From Clostridiaceae bacterium (lineage in GTDB: Bacteria > Bacillota > Clostridia > Lachnospirales > Lachnospiraceae), in contig CAJTGF010000001.1 of the NCBI GenBank assembly GCA_910575585.1, positions 186,197 through 250,196 of the forward strand: a DNA stretch of 64,000 bases. Reading direction: 5' to 3'. The notes below the pieces were generated by a model. That model was given only the letters and a program-made list of their open reading frames with translations. It was not told the origin of the DNA and did no database searches. Each line of letters begins with the position of its first letter. The first letter of the stretch is position 1. Positions 1 through 8,822 of the stretch are shown in pieces. The position numbers and the translations under genes are program-made.

Positions 1-1056
1 CTGCCGGATCATCAGCTGGTCGCAGATGGGCTCAATGCCGGGAAGGGTGCAGTTAAATTCGGAGATAACGGCGTCAATGCCTCCTGTGGCCAGGATGGCC
101 TCGCTGGTGTAGTTGTTTCCCGCGTGGCCGTCGAAAATCTCCGTGTAATGGGCGCCCCGAAGCTGCAGATCCTGGCCTACGCAGGTGCAGCCTACCAGCT
201 TAAAGCCTTTGGCTCCTGCCTTTCTTGCTTTCTCCTTTACATCTTCGTCGGTAAGCCGGTTTTGGAGGAAGGTGAACATGGAGTGCTGGTGGCCTGTGAT
301 CATGATGTTTATGTAGTCCGGGTCAATGACTCTAAGGCCCACAGGGGCAAAGCGGATCTGCGGCTCCCCAAGGACCACGTCGTTTAACAGGTTGGTCAGC
401 ACCAAGCCGTAGATGCCGGTGGAGATGCCAAGTTTCAGACAGTCAAGGAGCATGTTTACCGGGTCTGAATTCAGGTTGGTGGAACATTTGACTACGCCGT
501 GGAAGACTTCGGATTTGGCGCCGCCGGGAAGGAGGCCCAGTTCTTTCCACTTATCGTAGCGGGGCTTGTAGGCCAGCTTTTCGGTAAGGGCCATCTTCTC
601 GTATTCAGGAAGATACAGATCCCGGAGCACGGCGTCGGCCACAGCCTCGGCCCGCCTGTGAACATCTTCTTCCTGGATGCCGAAAAGGTCGGCTAAACGG
701 TTTAAGGTGTTTACGCCTTTGATCTGGCCTTTGGTCCTGGCCGTGTTCCTAACGTTGAGCGCGGTGTTCTCTACCACATGGATGTAGCAGCCGGAGCCGG
801 AGGCCACGGCGCGCAGGAGATTACGAACAACGATGGTATCGGCGTTGGCGCCGCAGATGCCCCGGGGGGATTCAGGGGTGATGCGGCAGGGGCCGTTGGC
901 GCAGAGACGGCAGCAGACGCCTTGAAGGCCGAAAGCGCATTTGGTGCTTTGGCTCTCTACGCGGTGATGGGAAGTCTCCATAGGGAGGCCGGCGATAAAC
1001 TCCTGCAGGGGTTTGTCTGCGCTTTTGCAGGTGGTGCAGCTGTAGCATTGGTTCAT
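1..1056 (-). CDS. cooS: Anaerobic Ni-CO dehydrogenase catalytic subunit, partial
   Basis: Catalyses reversible oxidation of CO to CO2 on a Ni-Fe-S cluster, feeding electrons to ferredoxin in acetogenic-type metabolism. The minus strand reads open for 352 codons from ATG at 1056 and runs off the window start, so about the last 45% of a roughly 630-residue enzyme is missing. The N-terminus carries cluster cysteines C4, C7 and C10, then C40 and the CooS-type segment FGLQGVCCRLCANGPCR (residues 42-58). An AAAGGAGG ribosome site lies just upstream. No CODH/acetyl-CoA synthase partner gene is visible on this side, so whether it is stand-alone or in a cluster cannot be told. All plus-strand frames here are shadows. 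Confidence 0.95.
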   Translation of the reverse strand, partial: MNQCYSCTTCKSADKPLQEFIAGLPMETSHHRVESQSTKCAFGLQGVCCRLCANGPCRITPESPRGICGANADTIVVRNLLRAVASGSGCYIHVVENTALNVRNTARTKGQIKGVNTLNRLADLFGIQEEDVHRRAEAVADAVLRDLYLPEYEKMALTEKLAYKPRYDKWKELGLLPGGAKSEVFHGVVKCSTNLNSDPVNMLLDCLKLGISTGIYGLVLTNLLNDVVLGEPQIRFAPVGLRVIDPDYINIMITGHQHSMFTFLQNRLTDEDVKEKARKAGAKGFKLVGCTCVGQDLQLRGAHYTEIFDGHAGNNYTSEAILATGGIDAVISEFNCTLPGIEPICDQLMIRQ

Positions 1057-1255
1057 TTTGTATAACCTCCTTTGTGTTATTTGTGATTCTTGGGTAAATT
1101 TTACTATAATTGGATGAATTTTTCAAGAAAAAATGAGAGGGGAACGGCGGGAAATGGGAGGTATGGTTACATTTACAGGGCCTGTGAACAGTAACAAGGT
1201 GGGCGAAGGGATTCAAGGGATGAGAGAGAAAGACAGAAAATGACAAATAAAAAAA

Positions 1256-1328
1256 CTCCCTGAGTTGGACTCGAACCAACGACACTGCGGTTAACAGCCG
1301 CATGCTCTACCGACTGAGCTATCAAGGA
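1256..1328 (-). tRNA. tRNA-Asn (GTT)
   Basis: The minus strand folds as a 73-nt cloverleaf. The acceptor stem is TCCTTGA/TCAGGGA with discriminator G, the D-loop is AGCTCAGTCGGTAGAGC, the anticodon loop is CTGTTAA (anticodon GTT, Asn), and the T-arm is GTTGGTTCGAGTCCAAC. CCA is not encoded. A run of seven T on the minus strand follows directly and probably helps end transcription. Confidence 0.96.
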
Positions 1329-1401
1329 ATGTTTCTATAAAGAATTATACTCCTGTTTGCGGAATTGTCAAGAGGGGAAATAAAAAAAATGTGTTATTCT
1401 G

Positions 1402-1875
1402 GTGAGAGAGCAGGGATTTATCTGCTGTTACTGTGAGAAGCGGATCGGGCAGCAGCCGTTTTTAACGGACCGCGATATTGAACATTTTATGCCAAGGCAT
1501 CCGGACAGCCGCCTGTTATCCCCAAAGGAGTGTATGCAGTGTGAAGCCGCCCAGCTGGATTATGCCAATCTATTTGCTTTCTGCAAAGGGGAAGGCGGGG
1601 AGAGTGCGGACCACTGCAACCATAAAAAGGACAACTGGTTTTGCTTTGCGTCCTGCATATCCCCTGCGGATCCCAGGATCCGGAGACTTTTTGGCTTTGG
1701 GCTGGATGGGACCATGTTCGCGGTTGATCCCATTGGGCAAAAGATGGCCAGCCATCTGAATCTAAATTCCTATGTTTTACAGGAACAGAGGAAAGCCGCG
1801 TTTGATATGGTGTTGGATGTGGAATTTTGTTCCATGATCGTGTATTGTCTGCGGGAGTACCTTATGGATGCATAA
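1402..1875 (+). CDS. HNH endonuclease, TIGR02646-like, apparently 5'-truncated
   Basis: A 157-residue protein with the HNH/zinc core of the TIGR02646 type, a family that includes PtuB-like nucleases of retron and Septu defence systems. The visible pieces are CCYCEKRIG near residues 8-16, IEHFMPRHPDS, a central LDYANLFAFCKG, then HCNHKKDNW. The only start is GTG at 1402, which has no good ribosome site, and an in-frame stop lies at 1381. Family members usually carry more N-terminal sequence before the first Cys pair, so this may be a remnant. No ATPase or reverse transcriptase partner is adjacent; it sits next to tRNA-Asn. Family recognition is good; activity is doubtful. Confidence 0.6.
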   Translation: MREQGFICCYCEKRIGQQPFLTDRDIEHFMPRHPDSRLLSPKECMQCEAAQLDYANLFAFCKGEGGESADHCNHKKDNWFCFASCISPADPRIRRLFGFGLDGTMFAVDPIGQKMASHLNLNSYVLQEQRKAAFDMVLDVEFCSMIVYCLREYLMDA

Positions 1876-1949
1876 AAATGAGAGTTACTCATAAAAAATG
1901 AGCGCCTCTCATTTTTGGTGCTGTTTACTGCAAAATTGAAAGGAATAGC

Positions 1950-2480
1950 TTATGGTTTTTCATACGCCAATTCTATTATGCCGTTACTGCTTTTTGATGA
2001 AATAAAACGCAAATCTATTTTGTTGTCTGTGGCATTAAAAAGACGGATGCCATCCCCTAAGAGCGTCGGAATAATAGAAATATAATACGTATCGATCAGA
2101 TTGTTCTGCATAAGCTGATGAACAATGTCAGCTCCGCCGCATATCCAAATATCCTTGCCGTCTTTCTGCCTTAATTTATTCACAAGGGTACATGGATTTT
2201 CAGAAACAAAGGTTACGTTGCTTTTCGGTGTGCATTCCCTATGGGTGATCACATAGCTTTGCAGGTTATCATATACCCATTGTCCGGGGGATAATTCCGT
2301 TATGATCTGGTAATAGGTTGTCCAGCCCATGATAACCGTATCAATGTTCTTTACAAAATCCCCATAACTGTCTTCTGTGTCAACCCCATTGTCCTGCCCG
2401 GCCAGCCAGTCAACCTTGCCGTTTCTATCTGCAATATATCCGTCAAGGCTCATGGCGATAAATAAAACGATCTTCCGCAT
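1950..2480 (-). CDS. Dihydrofolate reductase family (RibD C-terminal-like) protein
   Basis: A 176-residue NADPH-dependent reductase-fold protein of the YyaP/RibD_C type. The N-terminus MRKIVLFIAMSLDGYIAD and the later GWTTY and ICGGADIVHQL segments are family landmarks, with the GG motif binding nucleotide. The start at 2480 is chosen because GGAGGAGT lies 5-6 nt upstream; the longer reading has no such site. Members are small stand-alone cytoplasmic reductases whose substrates are mostly unknown, so no pathway is assigned. It is monocistronic here. Confidence 0.88.
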   Translation of the reverse strand: MRKIVLFIAMSLDGYIADRNGKVDWLAGQDNGVDTEDSYGDFVKNIDTVIMGWTTYYQIITELSPGQWVYDNLQSYVITHRECTPKSNVTFVSENPCTLVNKLRQKDGKDIWICGGADIVHQLMQNNLIDTYYISIIPTLLGDGIRLFNATDNKIDLRFISSKSSNGIIELAYEKP

Positions 2481-2615
2481 GTTTACTCCTCCTGTATGAT
2501 AGGATCTTTTAGCCATTATACGATATGGACGAAAAAATAACCACTATTTATGAATGATAGCACTGCCCACCAGCCTGGAATATGATAATATGACAGACAT
2601 TTATGGACAGAAAGG

Positions 2616-2837
2616 TTGTGTTCTATGAGGATATGCAGGGGGAGAGCGGAAGACTACACCGACACCCTAAAGGCTACATTACCCAGGCCATTGTCAATAA
2701 CCTGGCGCCGGGGATGGTGGGGAAATATCCAGATGGGGATGCTGGGAGCCATGGTGTTTCCGGCGTTTTTGTTCCTGGCCCTTTTGGTTTCGGCCTTTCA
2801 ATCTCCAGGCAGGGCGTCTGTGGAAAAGGGAAATTAA
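2616..2837 (+). pseudogene. Remnant of an MFS transporter gene
   Basis: Two overlapping frames each carry pieces of what looks like one protein. One gives YTDTLKA, then a second frame gives GYITQAIVNNLAP, which resembles the first helix of Lachnospiraceae-type major facilitator transporters. The first frame then resumes with a hydrophobic stretch (GAMVFPAFLFLALLVSAF) before a stop. A full transporter has about 400 residues, so most of the gene is deleted and the rest is frame-shifted. The assignment rests on one remembered motif, so it is moderate. Confidence 0.45.
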
Positions 2838-2860
2838 CGAAATCTTAACAATTCATATAC

Positions 2861-2889
2861 TTGGGAATCGGGGATGGGTCATGTATAAT
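2861..2889 (+). promoter_or_regulatory. Promoter for the DUF1538/PII-like operon
   Basis: TTGGGA (2861-2866) and a consensus TATAAT (2884-2889) are separated by 17 bp, about 100 nt before the DUF1538 start. The rest of 2517-2992 holds only the MFS remnant. Confidence 0.55.
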
Positions 2890-2992
2890 AAAAATGCAGA
2901 ATCCATGAAAAAGGTGAGCTGGATGTACATCTCACAAAATCAGGCACAAAGAGACTCCGAGAGTACATGAAAATAGGAGGGAGGATACGGAT

Positions 2993-4531
2993 TTGAGATT
3001 GATGAGACCAAAGCTTGAGGAAAAGCTGGGGGAGGCATTTAAGGCGGTGCTGCCGGTGGTGGGGATCGTGCTGCTCTTGTGCTTTTGCGTGGCTCCGGTG
3101 CCTCCGGGGATCGTTATGGAGTTTTTAGTGGGGGCAGTGTTCCTTATTGTGGGCATGATGTTCTTTACCCTGGGGGCGGAACTGTCCATGACGCCCATGG
3201 GGGAGGAGGTGGGCAGGAGCATGACCAGAAGCAAAAAGCTGTGGGTGTTCATCACCCTTGGCTTTATTCTGGGGTTTGTGATCACCATATCGGAGCCGGA
3301 TCTGCAGGTTTTGGCCGGGCAGGTACCCTCCATCCCCAATATGACGCTGATTCTTTCCGTGGCTGTGGGCGTGGGGATCTTTCTGGTGGTGGCTTTGGCG
3401 CGCATGTTGTTTAGCATCGCGCTGGCCCCTATGCTGCTGGTTCTTTACCTGCTGGCCCTTGGGCTGGCGTTTCTGGTGCCCGGGGATTTTCTGGCGGTTG
3501 CTTTTGACTCCGGCGGCGTGACCACAGGGCCTATGACCGTGCCGTTTATCATGGCCATGGGCGTGGGGATCTCTTCGATCAGAAATGATAAACACGCGGC
3601 TGACGACAGTTTCGGGCTGGTGTCCCTGTGTTCGGTGGGACCCATTTTGGCGGTGCTGCTTTTGGGGATGATCTTTCGGCCTGAAAGCGGCGATTACGCG
3701 GCCAGCCAGTATTTGGAGGCGGCGGATTCCGTGGCCCTTAGGAAGATGTTCACCTCCTCCATCCCCCATTACATGAAGGAGATCTCCATGTCCATGGCGC
3801 CTGTGGTGGGATTTTTCGGGATCTTTCAGCTGGTATCCCTGAAAATGGACAGGCGGTCTTTAGGAAGGATCCTGGTGGGTCTGGGGTATACTTATGTGGG
3901 CCTTGTGGTGTTCCTTACCGGGGCCAATGTGGGATTTATGCCTGCGGGAAGCTTTTTAGGAGAGACGCTGACAGGGCTTCGGCACAGGTGGATCATCATC
4001 CCTGTAGGCATGATGATCGGTTATTTTATCGTTTTGGCCGAGCCGGCGGTGTATGTGCTGATGAAGCAGGTGGAGGAACTGACCGACGGGGCCGTTTCCG
4101 GGACAGCCATGAAATTAAGCCTTTCCATCGGCGTGGCAGTTTCCATCGGTCTTGCCATGACCAGGGTGCTGACGGGGATGTCCATCTTGTGGTATGTGAT
4201 CCCCGGGTATGGACTGGCGCTGATCTTAACATTTTTTGTGCCGAAGATCTTTACGGCCATTGCCTTTGACTCCGGCGGCGTGGCGTCGGGTCCCATGACG
4301 GCGGCCTTTCTCCTTCCCTTTGCCATGGGGGCCTGTCAGGCGTCAGGAGGCAACCTGGTGCGGGATGCTTTCGGGGTGGTGGCCATGGTGGCCATGACGC
4401 CTCTGATCACCATCCAGACATTGGGGCTTATCTATCAGTTCCAGACCAGGAGGGCAGCAGAAGGTCACAAGATCATTGTCACAGACACAGGGCTGGAGGC
4501 ATTCGGCGATTACGATATCATTGAACTGTAG
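2993..4531 (+). CDS. DUF1538 integral membrane protein
   Basis: A 512-residue, very hydrophobic protein with many membrane segments, built as an internal duplication. Each half contains a matching signature, AFDSGGVTTGPMT near residue 168 and AFDSGGVASGPMT near residue 424, as expected for two DUF1538 repeats. It probably forms a transporter or channel, but the substrate is unknown. TTG at 2993 is preferred because AGGAGGGAGG lies about 8 nt upstream; ATG at 3002 is the alternative. It is followed 13 nt later by a PII-like gene, a pairing that suggests signal-protein control of transport, as PII (GlnK) controls AmtB. Confidence 0.9.
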   Translation: MRLMRPKLEEKLGEAFKAVLPVVGIVLLLCFCVAPVPPGIVMEFLVGAVFLIVGMMFFTLGAELSMTPMGEEVGRSMTRSKKLWVFITLGFILGFVITISEPDLQVLAGQVPSIPNMTLILSVAVGVGIFLVVALARMLFSIALAPMLLVLYLLALGLAFLVPGDFLAVAFDSGGVTTGPMTVPFIMAMGVGISSIRNDKHAADDSFGLVSLCSVGPILAVLLLGMIFRPESGDYAASQYLEAADSVALRKMFTSSIPHYMKEISMSMAPVVGFFGIFQLVSLKMDRRSLGRILVGLGYTYVGLVVFLTGANVGFMPAGSFLGETLTGLRHRWIIIPVGMMIGYFIVLAEPAVYVLMKQVEELTDGAVSGTAMKLSLSIGVAVSIGLAMTRVLTGMSILWYVIPGYGLALILTFFVPKIFTAIAFDSGGVASGPMTAAFLLPFAMGACQASGGNLVRDAFGVVAMVAMTPLITIQTLGLIYQFQTRRAAEGHKIIVTDTGLEAFGDYDIIEL

Positions 4532-4544
4532 GGAGGGCGGATGA

Positions 4545-5228
4545 ATGAGCGAGCTTTACATGATGACAACCATTACCAACCGGAACATGCTCCCTAATTT
4601 TCTGGGATTTTATAAAGAAGAGGGGGTGACGGTGAATTTGATCACCCTGGGACGGGGAACGGCGGCCAGCGAGATCATGGATTATTTCGGCCTGGAATCG
4701 GCGGAGAAAGCCGTTATGTTTGCCGTGGCCACCGGGGAGACGTGGACGGCGGTAAAGCGGGGGCTGCAAAAGCGGTTCCGCATCGACGTGCCAGGCACGG
4801 GAATCGCCTTTACCGTGCCTATGTCCAGCATAGGAGGCAGGCGGGAGATCCGGTTTCTGACAGAGCAGCAGGATTTTGTGAAAGAGGAGGAGAGGACGTT
4901 GAAGGATACGACGCATGAACTTCTGGTGGTCATCGCCAACCAGGGATACAGCAATATGATCATGGATGCGGCCAAAAGCGCGGGGGCCGGCGGCGGCACG
5001 GTGATCCACGCCAGGGGAACGGGCATGGAGCGGGCGGAAAGCTTTTTCGGCGTGTCCCTGGCATCGGAGAAGGAGATTATCTTCATCGTGTCCAAGACCG
5101 GCCAGCGGTCCGGGATCATGAAGGCGGTTATGGAGAAAGCGGGGATGGTGAGCAAGGCAAAATCCATTATCTTCTCTCTTCCGGTCAGCAGCACGGCAGG
5201 GCTGCGGCTTTTGGAGGACGAGCCGTAG
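4545..5228 (+). CDS. P-II family nitrogen-regulator-like protein, tandem domains
   Basis: A 227-residue soluble protein made of two related PII-like halves, roughly residues 1-105 and 120-227. Canonical PII is about 112 residues. The second half has ELLVVIANQGYSNMIMDAAK and a glycine-rich stretch followed by GTVIHARGTG, which resembles the PII segment leading into the T-loop. No canonical uridylylation tyrosine context is evident. GGGAGGG precedes the ATG by 7 nt. It is cotranscribed with the DUF1538 membrane protein and most likely gates or senses for it. Confidence 0.85.
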   Translation: MSELYMMTTITNRNMLPNFLGFYKEEGVTVNLITLGRGTAASEIMDYFGLESAEKAVMFAVATGETWTAVKRGLQKRFRIDVPGTGIAFTVPMSSIGGRREIRFLTEQQDFVKEEERTLKDTTHELLVVIANQGYSNMIMDAAKSAGAGGGTVIHARGTGMERAESFFGVSLASEKEIIFIVSKTGQRSGIMKAVMEKAGMVSKAKSIIFSLPVSSTAGLRLLEDEP

Positions 5229-5293
5229 AGGGCCATAAGCCACGCCAATTAACCAGAAACATGATGCGGGAACATGATTACGGAGGATGACAT

Positions 5294-6478
5294 ATGACCG
5301 GAGGCTATTACACATCGGGAGAATTTGCCAGGAGGGCCAATGTGACCATCCGCACCATCCGCTTTTACGACAAGCAGGGGATCTTAAAGCCCAGCAAGGT
5401 CAGCGAAGCGGGGTATCGGCTGTACACAGACGAGGATTTCGGGCGGCTGCAGAAGATTTTGTCTTTAAAGTATCTGGGGTTTTCCTTGGAGGAGATCATG
5501 GCCCTGACCATTCACGACGACAAAGAGGACATAGCCAACTCTTTAAAGCTGCAGAAGGAACTGATACATAAGCGGATACGCCACTTAGAGATGATGGAGC
5601 GGACGCTGGAGGATACTTCCCGCATGGTGGAGACGTCGGGGACTATTGACTGGAATGACATTTTGAATCTGATCCACATTACCAACATGGAACATGCGGT
5701 GGTGGAGCAGTACAAAACTTCGGTAAATATAAACGCCAGGATTCAGCTGCACCGGCGGTTTTCCCACAACCCTGTTGCCTGGTTTTCCTGGATCGCAAAT
5801 CAGATCTCTTTTGAGTCCATGGAGCGGATCCTGGAGGTGGGATGCGGAAACGGCCAGCTGTGGCAGAAGGCGCCGGCCCAGGCCCTTGAGGGGAAAGAGA
5901 TCCATGTTACGGACATTTCCTCCGGCATGGTGGAGGACGCGGCGGAGAATCTAAAAAGGAGCGGCCGGGACAGCCTGGTGTTTGAGACCCAGGACTGCGA
6001 GGCCCTTTCCTATGAGGACGGGATGTTTGACGGGGTCATTGCCAACCATGTGCTGTTTTATGTGAGAGATATGGGGCGAGCCCTTGGGGAGATACGGCGG
6101 GTGCTGAAAAAGGACGGGATCTTTTACTGCAGCACCTACGGAAAAGAGCACATGAGGGAGATCACCCTGCTGGTCCAGGAGTTTGATCCCAGGATCGCTT
6201 TGTCGGATGTGGCGCTGTATGAGCTGTTTGGGCTGGAGAACGGAAAAGGCATCCTGGAAAAGGTATTCGGCCAGGTGGAGAATGTGATGTATGAGGACTA
6301 CCTTCTGGTAAATGAGGCCAAGCCGCTGTTGGATTATATCATGTCCTGCCACGGGAACCAGGGGGAGATCCTGGGGAACCGGCAGCAGGAGTTTAAGCGG
6401 TTTCTTGAAAGAAAGATCGAGGAAAAGGGAGGAATCCGGATCACCAAGATGGCGGGACTGTTTGTGTGCAGAGGATAG
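5294..6478 (+). CDS. MerR-family regulator fused to a SAM-dependent methyltransferase
   Basis: A 394-residue two-domain protein. Residues 1-75 are a MerR winged helix (YTSGEFARRANVTIRTIRFY, then GYRLYTDEDFGRLQKI). A helical linker of the MerR coiled-coil type follows to about residue 120. Residues about 160-290 are a class I methyltransferase with the SAM motif ILEVGCGNGQLW near residue 177 and the acidic post-motif VTDISSGMV. In ordinary MerR proteins the C-terminus binds the effector; here that position is an enzyme domain, so it may methylate a small molecule and sense it or its product. It lies 65 nt after the PII-like gene, on the same strand. Confidence 0.9.
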   Translation: MTGGYYTSGEFARRANVTIRTIRFYDKQGILKPSKVSEAGYRLYTDEDFGRLQKILSLKYLGFSLEEIMALTIHDDKEDIANSLKLQKELIHKRIRHLEMMERTLEDTSRMVETSGTIDWNDILNLIHITNMEHAVVEQYKTSVNINARIQLHRRFSHNPVAWFSWIANQISFESMERILEVGCGNGQLWQKAPAQALEGKEIHVTDISSGMVEDAAENLKRSGRDSLVFETQDCEALSYEDGMFDGVIANHVLFYVRDMGRALGEIRRVLKKDGIFYCSTYGKEHMREITLLVQEFDPRIALSDVALYELFGLENGKGILEKVFGQVENVMYEDYLLVNEAKPLLDYIMSCHGNQGEILGNRQQEFKRFLERKIEEKGGIRITKMAGLFVCRG

Positions 6479-6511
6479 AGAGGGATTTTTATAAAATTTG
6501 GAAAAAACCCC

Positions 6512-6542
6512 TTGACAGTGACGTAACGTAACCCTTTATAAT
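6512..6542 (+). promoter_or_regulatory. Promoter of rfbA
   Basis: Consensus TTGACA at 6512-6517 and TATAAT at 6537-6542 (19 bp apart; the overlapping TTTATA at 6535 gives 17 bp). The rfbA start is about 32 nt downstream. Confidence 0.6.
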
Positions 6543-6573
6543 GTGCATAGATCAAAGAATTGGAGGACACATT

Positions 6574-7455
6574 ATGAAGGGTATTATTTTGGCCGGCGGG
6601 TCAGGCACCAGGCTTTATCCGCTGACTACGGTTACATCAAAACAGCTGCTGCCCATTTATGATAAACCGATGATCTACTATCCCCTGTCCGTGCTTATGA
6701 GCGCAGGCATCCGGGAGATCCTTATTATCTCCACGCCGGAGGACACGCCCAGGTTTGAACACCTTCTGGGCGACGGCCACCAGTTTGGGATCAGCCTGTC
6801 CTATGCCGTGCAGCCATCGCCGGACGGCCTGGCCCAGGCATTTATCATCGGGGCGGACTTTATCGGAACAGACCATGTGGCCATGATCCTGGGGGATAAT
6901 ATTTTCGCGGGCCACGGTTTAAAGAAGCGGCTTTTGCGGGCAGCCAACAAGCAGGAGGGGGCCACGGTATTTGGATACTATGTGGACGACCCGGAGCGGT
7001 TCGGCATCGTGGAGTTCGATTCCGACGGCAAGGCCATCTCCATCGAGGAAAAGCCGGAACGGCCAAAATCCAACTACTGTGTCACCGGTCTGTATTTTTA
7101 CGATAACCGGGTGGTGGAGTATGCCAAACACTTAAAGCCGTCTGCCAGAGGGGAGCTGGAGATCACGGACCTGAACCGCATCTATCTGGAGGACGGAAAG
7201 CTGGATGTGGAGCTTTTGGGCCAGGGATTTACCTGGCTGGACACGGGGACCCACGAATCCTTAGTGGACGCCACCAATTTTGTGCGGACCATGGAGTCCC
7301 ATCAGCACCGGAAGATCGGATGTCTGGAAGAGATCGCGTACTTAAACCACTGGATCACAAGGGACCAGCTTTTGGAAAATATTGAGCCGCTGAAAAAGAA
7401 TCAGTACGGACAGTATCTTTTGGATGTGCTGGCCGGGAAATTTATTGACAGTTAA
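6574..7455 (+). CDS. rfbA: Glucose-1-phosphate thymidylyltransferase
   Basis: First step of dTDP-L-rhamnose synthesis: joins dTTP and glucose-1-phosphate. The 293-residue protein has the nucleotidyltransferase loop [11 protein letters not shown] at its N-terminus, [12 protein letters not shown] after it, and the metal/sugar site segment [11 protein letters not shown]. The start at 6574 is set by GGAGG 8 nt upstream; the longer reading has no ribosome site. rfbB follows after 95 nt and rfbD after that, but rfbC (epimerase) is absent here, so rhamnose synthesis needs rfbC from another locus. Confidence 0.97.
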   Translation: MKGIILAGGSGTRLYPLTTVTSKQLLPIYDKPMIYYPLSVLMSAGIREILIISTPEDTPRFEHLLGDGHQFGISLSYAVQPSPDGLAQAFIIGADFIGTDHVAMILGDNIFAGHGLKKRLLRAANKQEGATVFGYYVDDPERFGIVEFDSDGKAISIEEKPERPKSNYCVTGLYFYDNRVVEYAKHLKPSARGELEITDLNRIYLEDGKLDVELLGQGFTWLDTGTHESLVDATNFVRTMESHQHRKIGCLEEIAYLNHWITRDQLLENIEPLKKNQYGQYLLDVLAGKFIDS

Positions 7456-7550
7456 GTTAAGAGCGGAAAAACACGGCGCTGGCCCAGGCCAGGGAAAGGT
7501 TGAACGCGTTTTATTGAATGTGTTCAATGACAATGGAGGAGGGAGTCATC

Positions 7551-8579
7551 ATGAAGATTTTAGTCACAGGCGGAGCCGGATTTATCGGCGGAAATTTTGT
7601 ACATCATATGGTAAATAAATACCCGGATTATGAGATCGTCAACCTGGATCTTTTGACCTACGCAGGAAACCTTGAGACCTTAAAACCTGTGGAGGATAAG
7701 CCCAATTACAAGTTTGTCAAAGGCGATATCGCCGACGAGCCATTTATCATGGATCTGTTTGAGAAAGAGCGGTTTGACGTGGTGGTGAATTTTGCGGCGG
7801 AGAGCCACGTGGACCGTTCCATCACGGACCCGGGCATCTTTGTGCAGACCAATGTTTCGGGAACAAGGGTGCTTCTGGACGCTTCCAGGACCTGGGGCGT
7901 GAAGCGGTATCATCAGGTGTCCACGGACGAGGTGTACGGCGATCTGCCTCTGGACAGACCGGATCTGTTCTTTACGGAGGAAACGCCTCTCCACACCTCC
8001 AGCCCTTACAGCTCTTCCAAAGCCAGCGCCGATCTTTTCGTCCTGGCTTACTACCGGACCTACGGCCTGCCGGTGACCATTTCCAGATGTTCCAACAACT
8101 ACGGCCCCTACCATTTTCCGGAGAAGCTGATCCCCCTGATCATCAGCCGGGCTTTGGCGGACCAGGAGCTGCCGGTGTACGGGAAAGGGGAGAACGTCCG
8201 GGACTGGCTCCATGTGTGGGACCACTGCCAGGCCATTGACCTTATTATCCACAACGGCCGGGTGGGAGAAGTGTACAATGTAGGCGGCCACAATGAAAGG
8301 ACCAACCTGGAGGTGGTGAAGACAGTCCTTAAGGCTCTGAATAAGCCTGAGAGCCTGATCCGCTTTGTCACCGACCGGCCGGGCCACGACATGCGCTATG
8401 CCATTGACCCGACGAAGCTGGAGACGGAGCTGGGCTGGAAGCCTAAGTACACCTTTGACACAGGCATCGCCCAGACCATCGAGTGGTATTTGAACAACAG
8501 AGAGTGGTGGGAACACATCATTTCCGGGGAGTATACCGGCTATTTTGACAAGATGTACGGAGAACGGCTTGGGGATTGA
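7551..8579 (+). CDS. rfbB: dTDP-glucose 4,6-dehydratase
   Basis: Second step of dTDP-rhamnose synthesis, an NAD-dependent extended SDR enzyme of 342 residues. The NAD loop GGAGFIGGNFVHH begins at residue 7, the catalytic region has STDEVYGDL, and the YxxxK pair is in YSSSKASADLF. GGAGGAGGG precedes ATG 7551. It lies between rfbA and rfbD; a 166-bp inverted-repeat element begins 1 nt after its stop codon. Confidence 0.97.
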   Translation: MKILVTGGAGFIGGNFVHHMVNKYPDYEIVNLDLLTYAGNLETLKPVEDKPNYKFVKGDIADEPFIMDLFEKERFDVVVNFAAESHVDRSITDPGIFVQTNVSGTRVLLDASRTWGVKRYHQVSTDEVYGDLPLDRPDLFFTEETPLHTSSPYSSSKASADLFVLAYYRTYGLPVTISRCSNNYGPYHFPEKLIPLIISRALADQELPVYGKGENVRDWLHVWDHCQAIDLIIHNGRVGEVYNVGGHNERTNLEVVKTVLKALNKPESLIRFVTDRPGHDMRYAIDPTKLETELGWKPKYTFDTGIAQTIEWYLNNREWWEHIISGEYTGYFDKMYGERLGD

Positions 8580-8580
8580 T

Positions 8581-8746
8581 CTAGAGCGTGTTTGAAAATT
8601 CATTCCCGCCAGATGCACGTCCCACTTTGCGGTATATTTGAGCCAAATTCAGGTTACATAGCCCGCTATGCGCCCTTCATTTGGCTCAAATCTCCCACAA
8701 ATTGTGACGCACATCTGTCAGAAAGCAATTTTCAAACACGCTCTAG
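8581..8746. mobile_element. MITE-like inverted-repeat element
   Basis: A 166-bp non-coding element bounded by perfect 20-bp terminal inverted repeats at 8581-8600 and 8727-8746, beginning CTAGAGCGTGTTTG. Inside is a second inverted pair, TTTGAGCCAAAT and ATTTGGCTCAAA, so the whole element can fold into a long hairpin. It carries no ORF and sits exactly between rfbB and rfbD. Target duplication is not clear beyond the CTAG ends. Structure and size fit a miniature inverted-repeat transposable element; it could also influence readthrough into rfbD. Confidence 0.75.
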
Positions 8747-8822
8747 GGCGGCATAAAGGGCAAAGGCCGTCAGGGACCGGGCGGCATGGACGGACAGAAA
8801 GCAGATATGGAGAATAAGGGAT

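Noticed and set aside
124-1065. Plus-strand frames in the first kilobase
   Set aside because: The minus strand encodes CooS throughout, with its cluster cysteines.
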